Below, one piece after another: positions 38,658 through 47,185 of a stretch of DNA of 64,000 nt. Made by a program: the position numbers and the translations under genes. This DNA comes from Thermotogae bacterium (GTDB lineage Bacteria > Thermotogota > Thermotogae > Petrotogales > Petrotogaceae), in NCBI GenBank assembly GCA_024233675.1, contig JACKPH010000001.1:372001-436000 (forward strand), given 5' to 3'. Each line of letters begins with the position of its first letter. Within the stretch, counting starts at the first letter, position 1. The notes under the pieces are model-generated. The model was not told the origin of the DNA, searched no databases, and worked only from the letters and a program-made list of their open reading frames with translations.

Positions 38658-41372
38658 ATGGTTTTTAACAGGAAAAAATCCTGGGCGTATATAATTATTT
38701 TCACTGTGATAACACTTTTTCTGGGCTTTTTTGCTGTACAGATAAGAGTTGAGGATGATATTAAAAAATATATTCCCCAGTCTGACCCTGAAAAGGTTAT
38801 ATACGATGAAGTATCCCAGGAATTCGGACTTAACACACTTATTTTATCAGCTGTAGAATTTGAAAGTGTTTCTGAAAATCTTTCAGAAATAGAAGAGATA
38901 ACAGAAGAATTAAAGAATATTGACGGTGTTGAAAATGTTATTTCTCTTGTCAATGCACCGAGAATAAGCTCAAATGAATTCGGAGAAATATCTGTAGGGA
39001 ATCTTAAATCTTCGCTTGATACTGAAAATTATGATTATTCCGAAGCGAAGAACATCATAATGAACGATGACATGCTTAAATCCAAATTTGTTTCGGAAGA
39101 TGATAAAAGTACTTTATTTGTAATAGGCTTAAAAGAAGAAACAGACGGTATGGCTGCCGGTGAGGCAATAAGAAATATATTCGGTTCACACAACGTAAAA
39201 TACCATCTTCTCGGCACACCTCTTGCAAACGGAGAAATAGAATCAATAGTAAAATCAAATTTAAGAACACTTATTCCTCTTGTTACTTTTTTTGTTGCAC
39301 TGGTACTTTTTTTCAGTTTCAGAACTTTTACAGGAATAATTCTTCCTATACTTTCTGTAGGAATTGCTGATATATGTACAATAGGTATTATGGTTCTTTC
39401 CGGACTGACATTTAACACAACCACAGCAGCTGTTCCTGTTGCGGTAGTCGGTATAGGTACCGCATACGCAATTCATGTGATAAGTAAATACTATGAAGAG
39501 GTTCACAAAGGGTATAAAGGGGAAGATGCAGTTAATGAAACAACAAAAACAGTCGGAGTAGCTGTTCTTTTGAGCGCGCTTACAACAATAGCAGGTTTCC
39601 TTTCCTTGCTTACAGCAGATTTAAAACCTGTATGGCAGCTTGGTATATTTACATCAGTAGGTATTGCTGTATCTCTTTTGTGTGCAACACTTCTTGTCCC
39701 TTCGGTTTTATTTCTTACAGAACCGAAACCGAGGCAGAAATTTTCAGATGAAGGCGAAAGTTTAATTTTAAAAAAAATTACACAGAAAATTGTAGATCAC
39801 AGAATTTTAGTTTTTCTTTTTGTAGGAATTTTTGTAATATTTTTCTCTGTTTTTATACCTAAAATAACAGCAGATACGCAAATTGAAAACTTTCTGAACG
39901 ATAAAACAGAAATTGTACAGAGTTCTAAATTTCTCAGAGAAAATTTCGGAGGAAACGATTATATTTTTATAGATTTTAAATCAGGCGGTAACGGTTCTTT
40001 CAGAGATTTTTATTTTAACAGAACTATAAGAGATTTTATTGCATATTCAAAAAGTTTTGACATTATTTCACAGTCTACAGATATATCAGATATAGTTGCA
40101 AAACTTACAAAAGGTTTTACCGGAACAGAATATATACCTGGTTCAAATGCAGCTGTAGAACAGAATTATATGTTAATAGAGGGTTCTGACGGTATAGAAA
40201 AAATATTAAAAGCCGAAGATAACGAATCTGTTGCTCAGGTTATGGTTAATACTAAAATATTTACACAGGTTGAAGGTGTTTATGATAAGTTAAAAGACTT
40301 CAGAAATAATTATGTTATGGATAATTATTCAACTGTTGATTTTGATACTTCTGACCCGGAAAATATAAAAGCTTTTGAAAATGAAATTAAAAGATTTATA
40401 TTTGCAAGAAAAGGAAATTTTCAGGAAGATATTACCGGTCTTTTTACGGAAGTAAAAAATACCGATACTTTGGAAATACTTAAAAAATCAGATACCGCAA
40501 CTATACTGAGCGAATTTAATAAATACACAGAAGATTACGGGGAAAATCCCGTATCAGAAGATGAACTTATTTCTTTTTTCAGAGAAGGCAATAATAGTTT
40601 TATTTCGGAATATATGGAATATTACTGCTATGAAAACGAAGCAAAAATAAAATCAGATTATGTATATTCATATCTAAGAGACATGAACACAGGTTTAAAA
40701 GATAATGACCTCCATGAATTATCAAACTACGTTAATGATACTGAAGTTCCGGTTCCCGGAAATGACTCACAGTTACAGGTAAAAATAACAGGTATACCTA
40801 TACTTGCAAATAAAGTAAACGACATGATATTTGACAATCAGACAAAATCTATGATTTTAGCATATATTTTTGTGTTTATTATATTTGCAATTCAGATGAA
40901 ATCAGCTTTTATAGGTTTACTCTCTCTCATACCTATAACACTTACTATACTGGCCAATTTCGGAATAATGGGAATAACAGGAATTTCACTGAATGCGGCA
41001 ACAGTAACAATAGCATCTATAACAATAGGTGCCGGTATTGATTACACAATACATTACATAACAAGATTTAAAAAAGAATATAAAGAATCAGGAAATAAAT
41101 CTGAAGCTGCAGTAAAAACATCGGCTACATCGGGAAAGGCTATCATAATAAATTCCCTTGCTGTAGTTCTGGGATTTGTTACTTTTATTTTCTCGGATAT
41201 AGGTATGTTAAAACAGTTCGGTATTCTTACCGCGTCAGCAATGGTAATAGCCCCTATTCTTACACTGACGGTTTTCCCTGTTCTTATGACCCTTTTAAGT
41301 GATAAAATGCTGTCAAGATTTACAAAAAGTTCAAAAGTTGCACAAAAAATCAAAAAAATAGGAGGAAAATGA
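38658..41372 (+). CDS. RND/MMPL-family transporter
   Basis: A 904-residue inner-membrane transporter of the RND superfamily (MMPL/hydrophobe exporter type). It shows two repeats of a large periplasmic loop followed by five to six helices: VEDDIKKYIPQSDPEKVIYDE starts loop 1 and ITADTQIENFLNDKTE loop 2. The sterol-sensing-like segments are VGIGTAYAIHVISKYYEE and GAGIDYTIHYITRFKKE, each containing the Asp/His-type pore motif. It overlaps closely with the LolA-like gene (one base apart), which is followed by a barrel-like protein. Such trios move lipids or lipoproteins to the outer membrane. The start follows AGAAGGGATT. Confidence 0.9.
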   Translation: MVFNRKKSWAYIIIFTVITLFLGFFAVQIRVEDDIKKYIPQSDPEKVIYDEVSQEFGLNTLILSAVEFESVSENLSEIEEITEELKNIDGVENVISLVNAPRISSNEFGEISVGNLKSSLDTENYDYSEAKNIIMNDDMLKSKFVSEDDKSTLFVIGLKEETDGMAAGEAIRNIFGSHNVKYHLLGTPLANGEIESIVKSNLRTLIPLVTFFVALVLFFSFRTFTGIILPILSVGIADICTIGIMVLSGLTFNTTTAAVPVAVVGIGTAYAIHVISKYYEEVHKGYKGEDAVNETTKTVGVAVLLSALTTIAGFLSLLTADLKPVWQLGIFTSVGIAVSLLCATLLVPSVLFLTEPKPRQKFSDEGESLILKKITQKIVDHRILVFLFVGIFVIFFSVFIPKITADTQIENFLNDKTEIVQSSKFLRENFGGNDYIFIDFKSGGNGSFRDFYFNRTIRDFIAYSKSFDIISQSTDISDIVAKLTKGFTGTEYIPGSNAAVEQNYMLIEGSDGIEKILKAEDNESVAQVMVNTKIFTQVEGVYDKLKDFRNNYVMDNYSTVDFDTSDPENIKAFENEIKRFIFARKGNFQEDITGLFTEVKNTDTLEILKKSDTATILSEFNKYTEDYGENPVSEDELISFFREGNNSFISEYMEYYCYENEAKIKSDYVYSYLRDMNTGLKDNDLHELSNYVNDTEVPVPGNDSQLQVKITGIPILANKVNDMIFDNQTKSMILAYIFVFIIFAIQMKSAFIGLLSLIPITLTILANFGIMGITGISLNAATVTIASITIGAGIDYTIHYITRFKKEYKESGNKSEAAVKTSATSGKAIIINSLAVVLGFVTFIFSDIGMLKQFGILTASAMVIAPILTLTVFPVLMTLLSDKMLSRFTKSSKVAQKIKKIGGK

Positions 41373-41373
41373 T

Positions 41374-42135
41374 ATGAAAAAATATTTTACAGTTGTTATA
41401 GCTTTAATTATGATAATGTCATTAGGTTTTTCGGTTACAGGGAAAGATGTTCTGGACGGTATAAAAAATCAGCACAATGATTTTACAAGCGAAAAATCAG
41501 GTATAACTATGAAATTAAGCGATGCAAACGGTAATGAAAAAATAAGGGATTTTGAAATGTATCTGATGAAAAACGGTGACGATTCACTTGCACTTGTAAG
41601 ATTCAGTTCACCGGCAGAAGTAAAAATGATAACTCTTCTTACACTTTCTGATGATGAAATATATATATATATGCCTGCTTACAGAAAAACCAAAAGAATT
41701 TCCGGCGGAGCAAAAAACGGTAATTTTGTAGGTTCTGATTTAAAATATTCAGATATATCACTTCTTTACAACGAAAAATCAGGTGATTACAGCTCGAATC
41801 TTCTCGAAAATAACTCTGAAATCTATAAAATTGAAATAATTCCGCAGGATTCTGATTCGGATTACGGAAAAATTATTGCCGAAGTTGAAAAAGAAAATAT
41901 GCTATTTTCAAAAATTGACTTTTATTCACAGAACGGAGAACACATAAAAACAATGAGCTTTTCCGATTTAAAAAATTTTAACGGTCATACACTTTATTCA
42001 CATATAGAATTAAAAGATCTTATTTCAGGAACTTCTACTGTACTTGATATAAATTCAGCATCTTTTGATATTGGTATAACAGAAAAGTTCTTTGACAAAA
42101 TGAATATTTCAAAACCTGTTTTAATTATAAAATAA
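41374..42135 (+). CDS. Outer-membrane lipoprotein-sorting (LolA-like) protein
   Basis: A 253-residue exported protein with signal peptide KKYFTVVIALIMIMSLGFSVTGKD. The body matches the LolA-like outer-membrane lipoprotein-sorting family: FEMYLMKNGDDSLALVRFSSPAEVKMITLLTLSDDEIYIYMPAYRKTKRISG is characteristic. It is thought to carry a lipid or lipoprotein across the periplasm. It is encoded one base after the RND/MMPL gene and 12 bases before the barrel-like gene, which fits an inner membrane to periplasm to outer membrane relay. Confidence 0.88.
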   Translation: MKKYFTVVIALIMIMSLGFSVTGKDVLDGIKNQHNDFTSEKSGITMKLSDANGNEKIRDFEMYLMKNGDDSLALVRFSSPAEVKMITLLTLSDDEIYIYMPAYRKTKRISGGAKNGNFVGSDLKYSDISLLYNEKSGDYSSNLLENNSEIYKIEIIPQDSDSDYGKIIAEVEKENMLFSKIDFYSQNGEHIKTMSFSDLKNFNGHTLYSHIELKDLISGTSTVLDINSASFDIGITEKFFDKMNISKPVLIIK

Positions 42136-42147
42136 GGAGATGTAAAA

Positions 42148-43608
42148 ATGAAAAAAACAATAATTACTTTATTATTTGTAATTTCTGCCGTAATTATGTT
42201 TTCTGGAAGTCTTGACTATATGTACGGATATGATTTTTCTTCACAGGCTTCAACAACATATCAGGGATTAAAACTTTCCCTGAGTACGGATACTCAGCTG
42301 GGAAATGTTTATTTTAAAGCTGACGGCGAACTGTATTCCTTTAATCCTGATAAAATGCCGCAATTAAATTTACCTGATAAATATTCGGATATTCTTAAAT
42401 TAATCTCGGAACCTTTTTCTTTTTACAGTTTAACAGAAGCTTATGCTGCAGTTTATTTTGATAACGGTACTTTAAAATTCGGAAGATTTATTCCTTATTC
42501 GGGAAGTTCAACATTTTACAGTCCTTCTGTTGTGCTTCCGGCACATGATTATGTAAGTATTTTTGAACAGAACAAAACACTTCCTTTGGACGGAATCAAT
42601 TATAACGGTTATCTCGGAGATTATACATATGATCTTTATTTTGTACCGAAACTTTATGATGATATACCTTCTGCGGTAATTTATCCGATATCTGTTTCAC
42701 AAAATATTGATGCAGGTATAAATTCCACATTAACAGCACAGACAGAAATTAAAAAATACGAACTTACCGTATATGCAAGTTCAGTTGTTTCAAATACTGA
42801 TTTATACAATAAACTGAGAAACATTATTTCCTCGCTTCCGGAAGAATATACAGTAGATTCAAGGGATATTTATTTTAAATCTAATGAAAACGCATCATTT
42901 TTAAATCATAATTATTCAGCTTATATATCTTCACAGATTTTGAATTTTGATGTAAAACTCGGTTATTCATTCGATCATTATAAATTTTATGTACCGGAAA
43001 AAATAATTTATTCTTATAACGCAGAAGGCGAAGCAGATGTATCTTATACGTATTATAAGCCTTATAAAAACACGGTTTCTCTTGATTATCAGGGAATTTC
43101 CTTTTTAATGGATTCAATTTCTTATCACGGAGAAATCTCACTTTCTGTTCCGGAAAAAACAAATACAGATATAACTGTTAAAAACTATTCATTTGATCAG
43201 AACTTAAATCCCGTTTCGGTCACAAATGAGTCAAGTACACAGATATTCGGTGCTTACTGTTTGAAGGGAGTTGTAGGTGCGGAATATACAAAAGGGGACA
43301 CATTTACTGCAGGTGCTGAACTCTTTAACGGAATGCCTAATGAAGAATTTAAAAATAAAATTTCTTTCGGAGGAGACATATATATAAAAAATCAGATATC
43401 AGACTTTAATTTTGAAAATCTTATTCTTGTAGCGTTTTCCGGTTCAGAACCGGGATATGAAATAAGTTCAAAAATATCTTACAGCGGTATAGACGGTTTT
43501 GAACCTTCAGTTTCTGTTAATTATGCTTTTTCCGATTATGATTCAAATCCTATGAAAACACTTGAAACTCTGAACTCAGTAAAATTAAACATAAAAACAT
43601 ATTTCTAA
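42148..43608 (+). CDS. Predicted outer-membrane or periplasmic beta-rich protein
   Basis: A 486-residue exported protein with signal peptide KKTIITLLFVISAVIMFSG. The rest alternates polar and aromatic residues in short strands (YDFSSQASTTYQGLKLSLSTD, LKLNIKTYF at the C-terminus). The final residue is phenylalanine, a common outer-membrane barrel signal. I do not recognise a family. It is the last gene of the RND/LolA-like trio, so a role as the outer-membrane partner or cargo is plausible. AAGGAGATG precedes the ATG. A terminator follows. Confidence 0.7.
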   Translation: MKKTIITLLFVISAVIMFSGSLDYMYGYDFSSQASTTYQGLKLSLSTDTQLGNVYFKADGELYSFNPDKMPQLNLPDKYSDILKLISEPFSFYSLTEAYAAVYFDNGTLKFGRFIPYSGSSTFYSPSVVLPAHDYVSIFEQNKTLPLDGINYNGYLGDYTYDLYFVPKLYDDIPSAVIYPISVSQNIDAGINSTLTAQTEIKKYELTVYASSVVSNTDLYNKLRNIISSLPEEYTVDSRDIYFKSNENASFLNHNYSAYISSQILNFDVKLGYSFDHYKFYVPEKIIYSYNAEGEADVSYTYYKPYKNTVSLDYQGISFLMDSISYHGEISLSVPEKTNTDITVKNYSFDQNLNPVSVTNESSTQIFGAYCLKGVVGAEYTKGDTFTAGAELFNGMPNEEFKNKISFGGDIYIKNQISDFNFENLILVAFSGSEPGYEISSKISYSGIDGFEPSVSVNYAFSDYDSNPMKTLETLNSVKLNIKTYF

Positions 43609-43610
43609 TA

Positions 43611-43645
43611 AAATAATCCCGGATTTTTTATCCGGGATTATTTTT
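43611..43645. terminator. Bidirectional rho-independent terminator
   Basis: AAATAATCCCGGAT and ATCCGGGATTATTT surround TTTTT and are followed by TTT. Convergent genes meet here. Confidence 0.85.
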
Positions 43646-44760
43646 TATCTGAAAAAAGACTGCGGCAATATATTAAACGTTGTATATGTTGTGTATTCAA
43701 AAACAATACTCTGTTTTCCGCCAACTCTTCCGTTTAAATCATTAAGCGCATATGTAAGTGTAAAGTCGTCCATATAAAGTGAAAATCCTATATTTGTTAT
43801 ATAATCAGTAAGAATTCCGTCATCGAATGAATTTCCCTTTACAAAAAATTCTCCGCTGAAATCATTAAAAAGCTTTGTTGTTCCTAATCTTAAATCATAA
43901 AGCCATTTTTTTCCGTTAGGATTATTTGTAGCCGATTCATCCGCATCAAGATAATAAGAATTAGAACTGTCACTGTCAAGGTTATAATATGTCATTAATT
44001 TTACATAATAAGGTTTTGAGAAAAATCTTGTTGCTACCATTACTTTAGGATTTAAAAGTTCTTTGGTAAGAGAAAGAGTATCTTTGAGAAGACTGTCTGT
44101 TCTCGCAACCGCTGCACCGGCACCGTAATAAAACTGCCAGTATGTATTTCTGTCAAATTTTATACTATGATATCCGTCAAGTCCTAAATTAAGTCTTCCG
44201 TAACTGCTGCTCAGATAAAGGTTTGTTCTGTTATAAGAAGTATCATATCCGAACATTAAAGCAAAAGAATCATCATTATCTTTTTTCTCAAAAATATCAT
44301 ATCTGAAATCGTAGTATCCGCCTATATTGTATTTGTTTCTGAGTTTCATTTTAAGACCTATTCCGCTCATAAGATCATCTCTGAGACCGCCGAGTCTGAA
44401 ATCATAATCTTTTCTGAAATCGTATGAGTTATACTTAAAATTAAGCTGACCCATAAGAAGATCAAAATCAATATCTTTATATTCCATATAAACATGTCTC
44501 GGTACTCTTAATGATTTGGTATCGCCGAATAAATCGAAAGATATTTTATCATTATTTGTAAGTGTAATATAATCATCGAGTTTAAAAATAATTTTAGGTG
44601 TTATTTCCGAAGAAAAATAAACTATAGGAAAAACATCAGAAAAATTTGAAGAATCATCCAGATTAAGTGTATATATACCTAAAACAGACATATTTGTTCC
44701 GAGTGAAAAAGCAGAAACAAAAATAAAAACAAAAAGCACTAAAGGTAAAAATTTCTTCAT
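43645..44760 (-). CDS. Exported beta-barrel-like protein
   Basis: A 371-residue exported protein with signal peptide KKFLPLVLFVFIFVSAFSLG. Antiparallel-strand composition rich in Tyr, Asp and Asn, with many Y-x-F/L alternations (GQLNFKYNSYDFRKDYDFRLGG), and a C-terminal phenylalanine followed by Arg (ILPQSFFR). It is similar in style to the barrel-like protein encoded convergently. No family recognised. It has its own ribosome-binding site (CGGAGG) and follows a terminator that ends the OB-fold gene upstream. Confidence 0.68.
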   Translation of the reverse strand: MKKFLPLVLFVFIFVSAFSLGTNMSVLGIYTLNLDDSSNFSDVFPIVYFSSEITPKIIFKLDDYITLTNNDKISFDLFGDTKSLRVPRHVYMEYKDIDFDLLMGQLNFKYNSYDFRKDYDFRLGGLRDDLMSGIGLKMKLRNKYNIGGYYDFRYDIFEKKDNDDSFALMFGYDTSYNRTNLYLSSSYGRLNLGLDGYHSIKFDRNTYWQFYYGAGAAVARTDSLLKDTLSLTKELLNPKVMVATRFFSKPYYVKLMTYYNLDSDSSNSYYLDADESATNNPNGKKWLYDLRLGTTKLFNDFSGEFFVKGNSFDDGILTDYITNIGFSLYMDDFTLTYALNDLNGRVGGKQSIVFEYTTYTTFNILPQSFFR

Positions 44761-44783
44761 ACTTATTTCCTCCGTAATTATAT

Positions 44784-44812
44784 AAAAGCGGTATTAAATA
44801 CCGCTTTTTAAA
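44784..44812 (-). terminator. Rho-independent terminator of the OB-fold repeat gene
   Basis: AAAAGCGGTATT and AATACCGCTTTT pair around one central base. It lies between the OB-fold gene (ending 44825) and the next minus-strand gene. Confidence 0.75.
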
Positions 44813-44824
44813 AAATCATTTTTA

Positions 44825-45961
44825 TTAAAAACTTACATCATTTGAATCTCTTACTTTTAATTCCCAATCATGTTTATACTGTTCAAGATAACCTGTTAAT
44901 GTTGCTGATTTTGTTGTTGTTATTTCGCCACCGTTTGCAGCATCTATGTTTGTTTTACTAAAAGCAAGAATAGTTGCGTCTCCGGTAGGTGTATCGTATG
45001 CAAATTCATATGTATAACCGTCTCCGAAATTCGTAAGTGTTCCTGCTGCTGTTACAAAATTATGTCCGAGTGTAACTGAGTCTGTCCATTCTGTTTTTGT
45101 CCATATGTCTTCATTTAATACTTCAGGATTTACAGGATTATCATGAGATATAAGAGAATGAGCTGTTATATTTGTAAGTTTGAAATTTCCGTTTTTTGTA
45201 TCCTGATAAATTGCTCCTGATACTTTTATTTTATCACCTATAACATAATTACCTGCACTAAGACTGTAATCTATGTAAATTCCTGTTGTTGCATCCATAA
45301 TATAAGGTTTTCCTGAATATATATGGTATATAACTCCTTCAAGGTCTGTAAATGTTGTTGTACCATTAAGAAAATCATTTTTTACTTTTGCTATTCCTGT
45401 ATAATCACCAGGTGTAGGCGGCTGAACAGGTGCAGCTTCTACAAGAGTTGTCCATGATGCATCAGCTGTAAAAAGTCTGTATCCGTAACTCTGACCTACA
45501 GCACCTTTAACTGTATATGTAGATTCAGCTGTAAGCGCAGGCATTACAGAATGACTGTCAACAACTATAACATCGGAATTAGCAAGTGTAAAAGTTTTAT
45601 TACCGTACTGATCGCTTGAAGTATATTTACCTGTAAATTCTATAAAATTACCAAAATCATTCATTGATAATTCTGATGTTACTGTTTTTGGTGTAGGAAG
45701 ACCTGCATTAGTCTGGGTAACTGTAGTTGTACCGTAATTGCTTACGTCCATTCTTAATTCGCCTACGCTTGGGTCATCCCATGTTTTATAATAAGGAACT
45801 CCTGAAACTGCTATTTTATCCCCTACATTAAAAAGTCCGTTATATTCTCTTGCATGAAGGTAGGAAAGTTTTAATCCGTTTCCGTTTTCATCAGAGATAA
45901 AAACATAATTTTTTGTTGAATCGCTGTTTTCAACATATTCATAAAGAACTATTCCTGCATA
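44825..45961 (-). pseudogene. OB-fold repeat protein lacking its N-terminus
   Basis: The minus-strand frame is open from 45961 (just inside a TAA) to a TAA at 44825, giving 378 codons, but no ATG, GTG or TTG occurs in the first 70 codons and there is no signal peptide. The first ATG is at 45751, inside a repeated unit. The sequence consists of about four OB-fold-like repeats (for example VGDKIAVSGVPYY, STYTVKGAVGQSYGY, VIGDKIKVSGAIYQ, KSATLTGYLEQYKHD) of the type seen in secreted nuclease-associated proteins. The 5' end appears to have been lost at the point where the thermonuclease gene begins 22 bases away. It could still be expressed from ATG 45751, giving 308 residues, but would not be exported. 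Confidence 0.65.
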
Positions 45962-45982
45962 TTAATTTATTGGGAGGCCAAA

Positions 45983-46798
45983 ATGAAAAAACTTTCTTTT
46001 TTATTAATTATTATTTCTTTTGCTCTTTTATTCGTTTCATGCTCTAAAACACAGATTCCGCAAACTATTAACGACTTTAATCAGTATTATGTTATTAAAG
46101 TTACAGACGGTGACACAATAAAGGTTTCAGAAAACGGAGAAACAAATTCTATGAGATTTATAGGTGTCGATACACCAGAGCTTCACAGCGGAGATAAACC
46201 CGAAGGAGAGCTTGGTCATGAAGCTTATTATTTTACAGGAAACGCAATAATAAAGAAGAGTAAATATTTTGTATATGTTCAGTTTGACGGTGACAAATAC
46301 GACAATTATGACAGACTTCTCGGTTATATATATTATAAAGATGAAAACGGAAATTTAAAGCTTTTAAATGCCGAATTACTTGAAAAAGGTCTCGGAAGAC
46401 CTCTTTTCTACGATGATACATCCGCAAAAAAAGATATTTTTACAGAAGCTTATAAAAAAGCATACAATGACAGAGCAGGTATTTTTGCATATTATGATGA
46501 TCCTGCAAGAATTAAAAAAGATTCCGAACTTGAAGATTCTGATATAGGAAAAATACGCTGGGTAGAGTTTTATGCTGAAAATGTAAGAAAAGACGGGAAA
46601 TTTTACAAAATATATTCTGATACAGGTAAATTTTATATTTCAATCCGTCAGGAAGAATACAACGCATTTTTTGAAACTCTCAACCCTTTTGATCTGAAAG
46701 ACAGAAAAATACGTATATACGGTGAAGTATGGAAAGATTCTCAGTATGTTTATGAAATACTTGCAAGAGCAGAATTTGAATTTAAAATTATTGAATAA
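45983..46798 (+). CDS. Thermonuclease-family lipoprotein
   Basis: A 271-residue secreted nuclease. The signal peptide ends in the lipobox LLFVSC, so it should be a lipoprotein. The staphylococcal-nuclease domain (about residues 40-165) has VIKVTDGDTIKV (metal Asp), MRFIGVDTPE (catalytic Arg and Glu) and YDNYDRLLGYIYY (second Arg). The C-terminal 90 residues look like a small beta domain. The start follows GGGAGG. It probably degrades extracellular nucleic acid; its neighbour on the other strand is a truncated OB-fold repeat gene of the kind often paired with such nucleases. Confidence 0.9.
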   Translation: MKKLSFLLIIISFALLFVSCSKTQIPQTINDFNQYYVIKVTDGDTIKVSENGETNSMRFIGVDTPELHSGDKPEGELGHEAYYFTGNAIIKKSKYFVYVQFDGDKYDNYDRLLGYIYYKDENGNLKLLNAELLEKGLGRPLFYDDTSAKKDIFTEAYKKAYNDRAGIFAYYDDPARIKKDSELEDSDIGKIRWVEFYAENVRKDGKFYKIYSDTGKFYISIRQEEYNAFFETLNPFDLKDRKIRIYGEVWKDSQYVYEILARAEFEFKIIE

Positions 46799-46825
46799 AA
46801 AAAAGGAGCTAAGCTCCTTTTTTTA
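46797..46825. terminator. Bidirectional rho-independent terminator
   Basis: AAAAGGAG and CTCCTTTT with a short CTAAG loop between A- and T-runs. Convergent thermonuclease and hypothetical genes end here. Confidence 0.8.
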
Positions 46826-47167
46826 TTCTTCCTCTATAATATCATTTTCTTTTGCAATTTCTTCCGATATTTCTTTTTCTGATTTTTGCGGTATATTTTT
46901 TCTTTCCCAGAGTTTTTTTCTTCTTTTGTCATCCCATATAACATGTATATCTTCAGGAAATTCAAAAGTATCCCTGAATTTTTCAAGAACTTCTGCTATG
47001 AGATCCTGAGGTAGAGATGTTACAAACCACAAATCAGATAAAAAAACTTTATCCTGATTTCTTACAGGGCATTTGAGAACTGCGCTTTCAATTGCTTTTT
47101 TAAATATATCAAGCGGTTCTTCCTTTGAAAATCCTTTTCCTGTATTTTCTCCGAAAACCTGAGGCAT
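46823..47167 (-). CDS. Hypothetical protein downstream of pheT
   Basis: A 114-residue soluble protein I do not recognise. The first two thirds is a mixed fold with a regular helix (SLPQDLIAEVLEKFRDTF). The C-terminus is a highly charged helical tail rich in Lys and Glu (KSEKEISEEIAKENDIIEEE). It is encoded 18 bases after pheT with its own strong ribosome-binding site (AAGGAGGAA), so it is probably the last gene of that operon. No function proposed. Confidence 0.6.
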   Translation of the reverse strand: MPQVFGENTGKGFSKEEPLDIFKKAIESAVLKCPVRNQDKVFLSDLWFVTSLPQDLIAEVLEKFRDTFEFPEDIHVIWDDKRRKKLWERKNIPQKSEKEISEEIAKENDIIEEE

Positions 47168-47185
47168 TATTTTTCCTCCTTTTTA

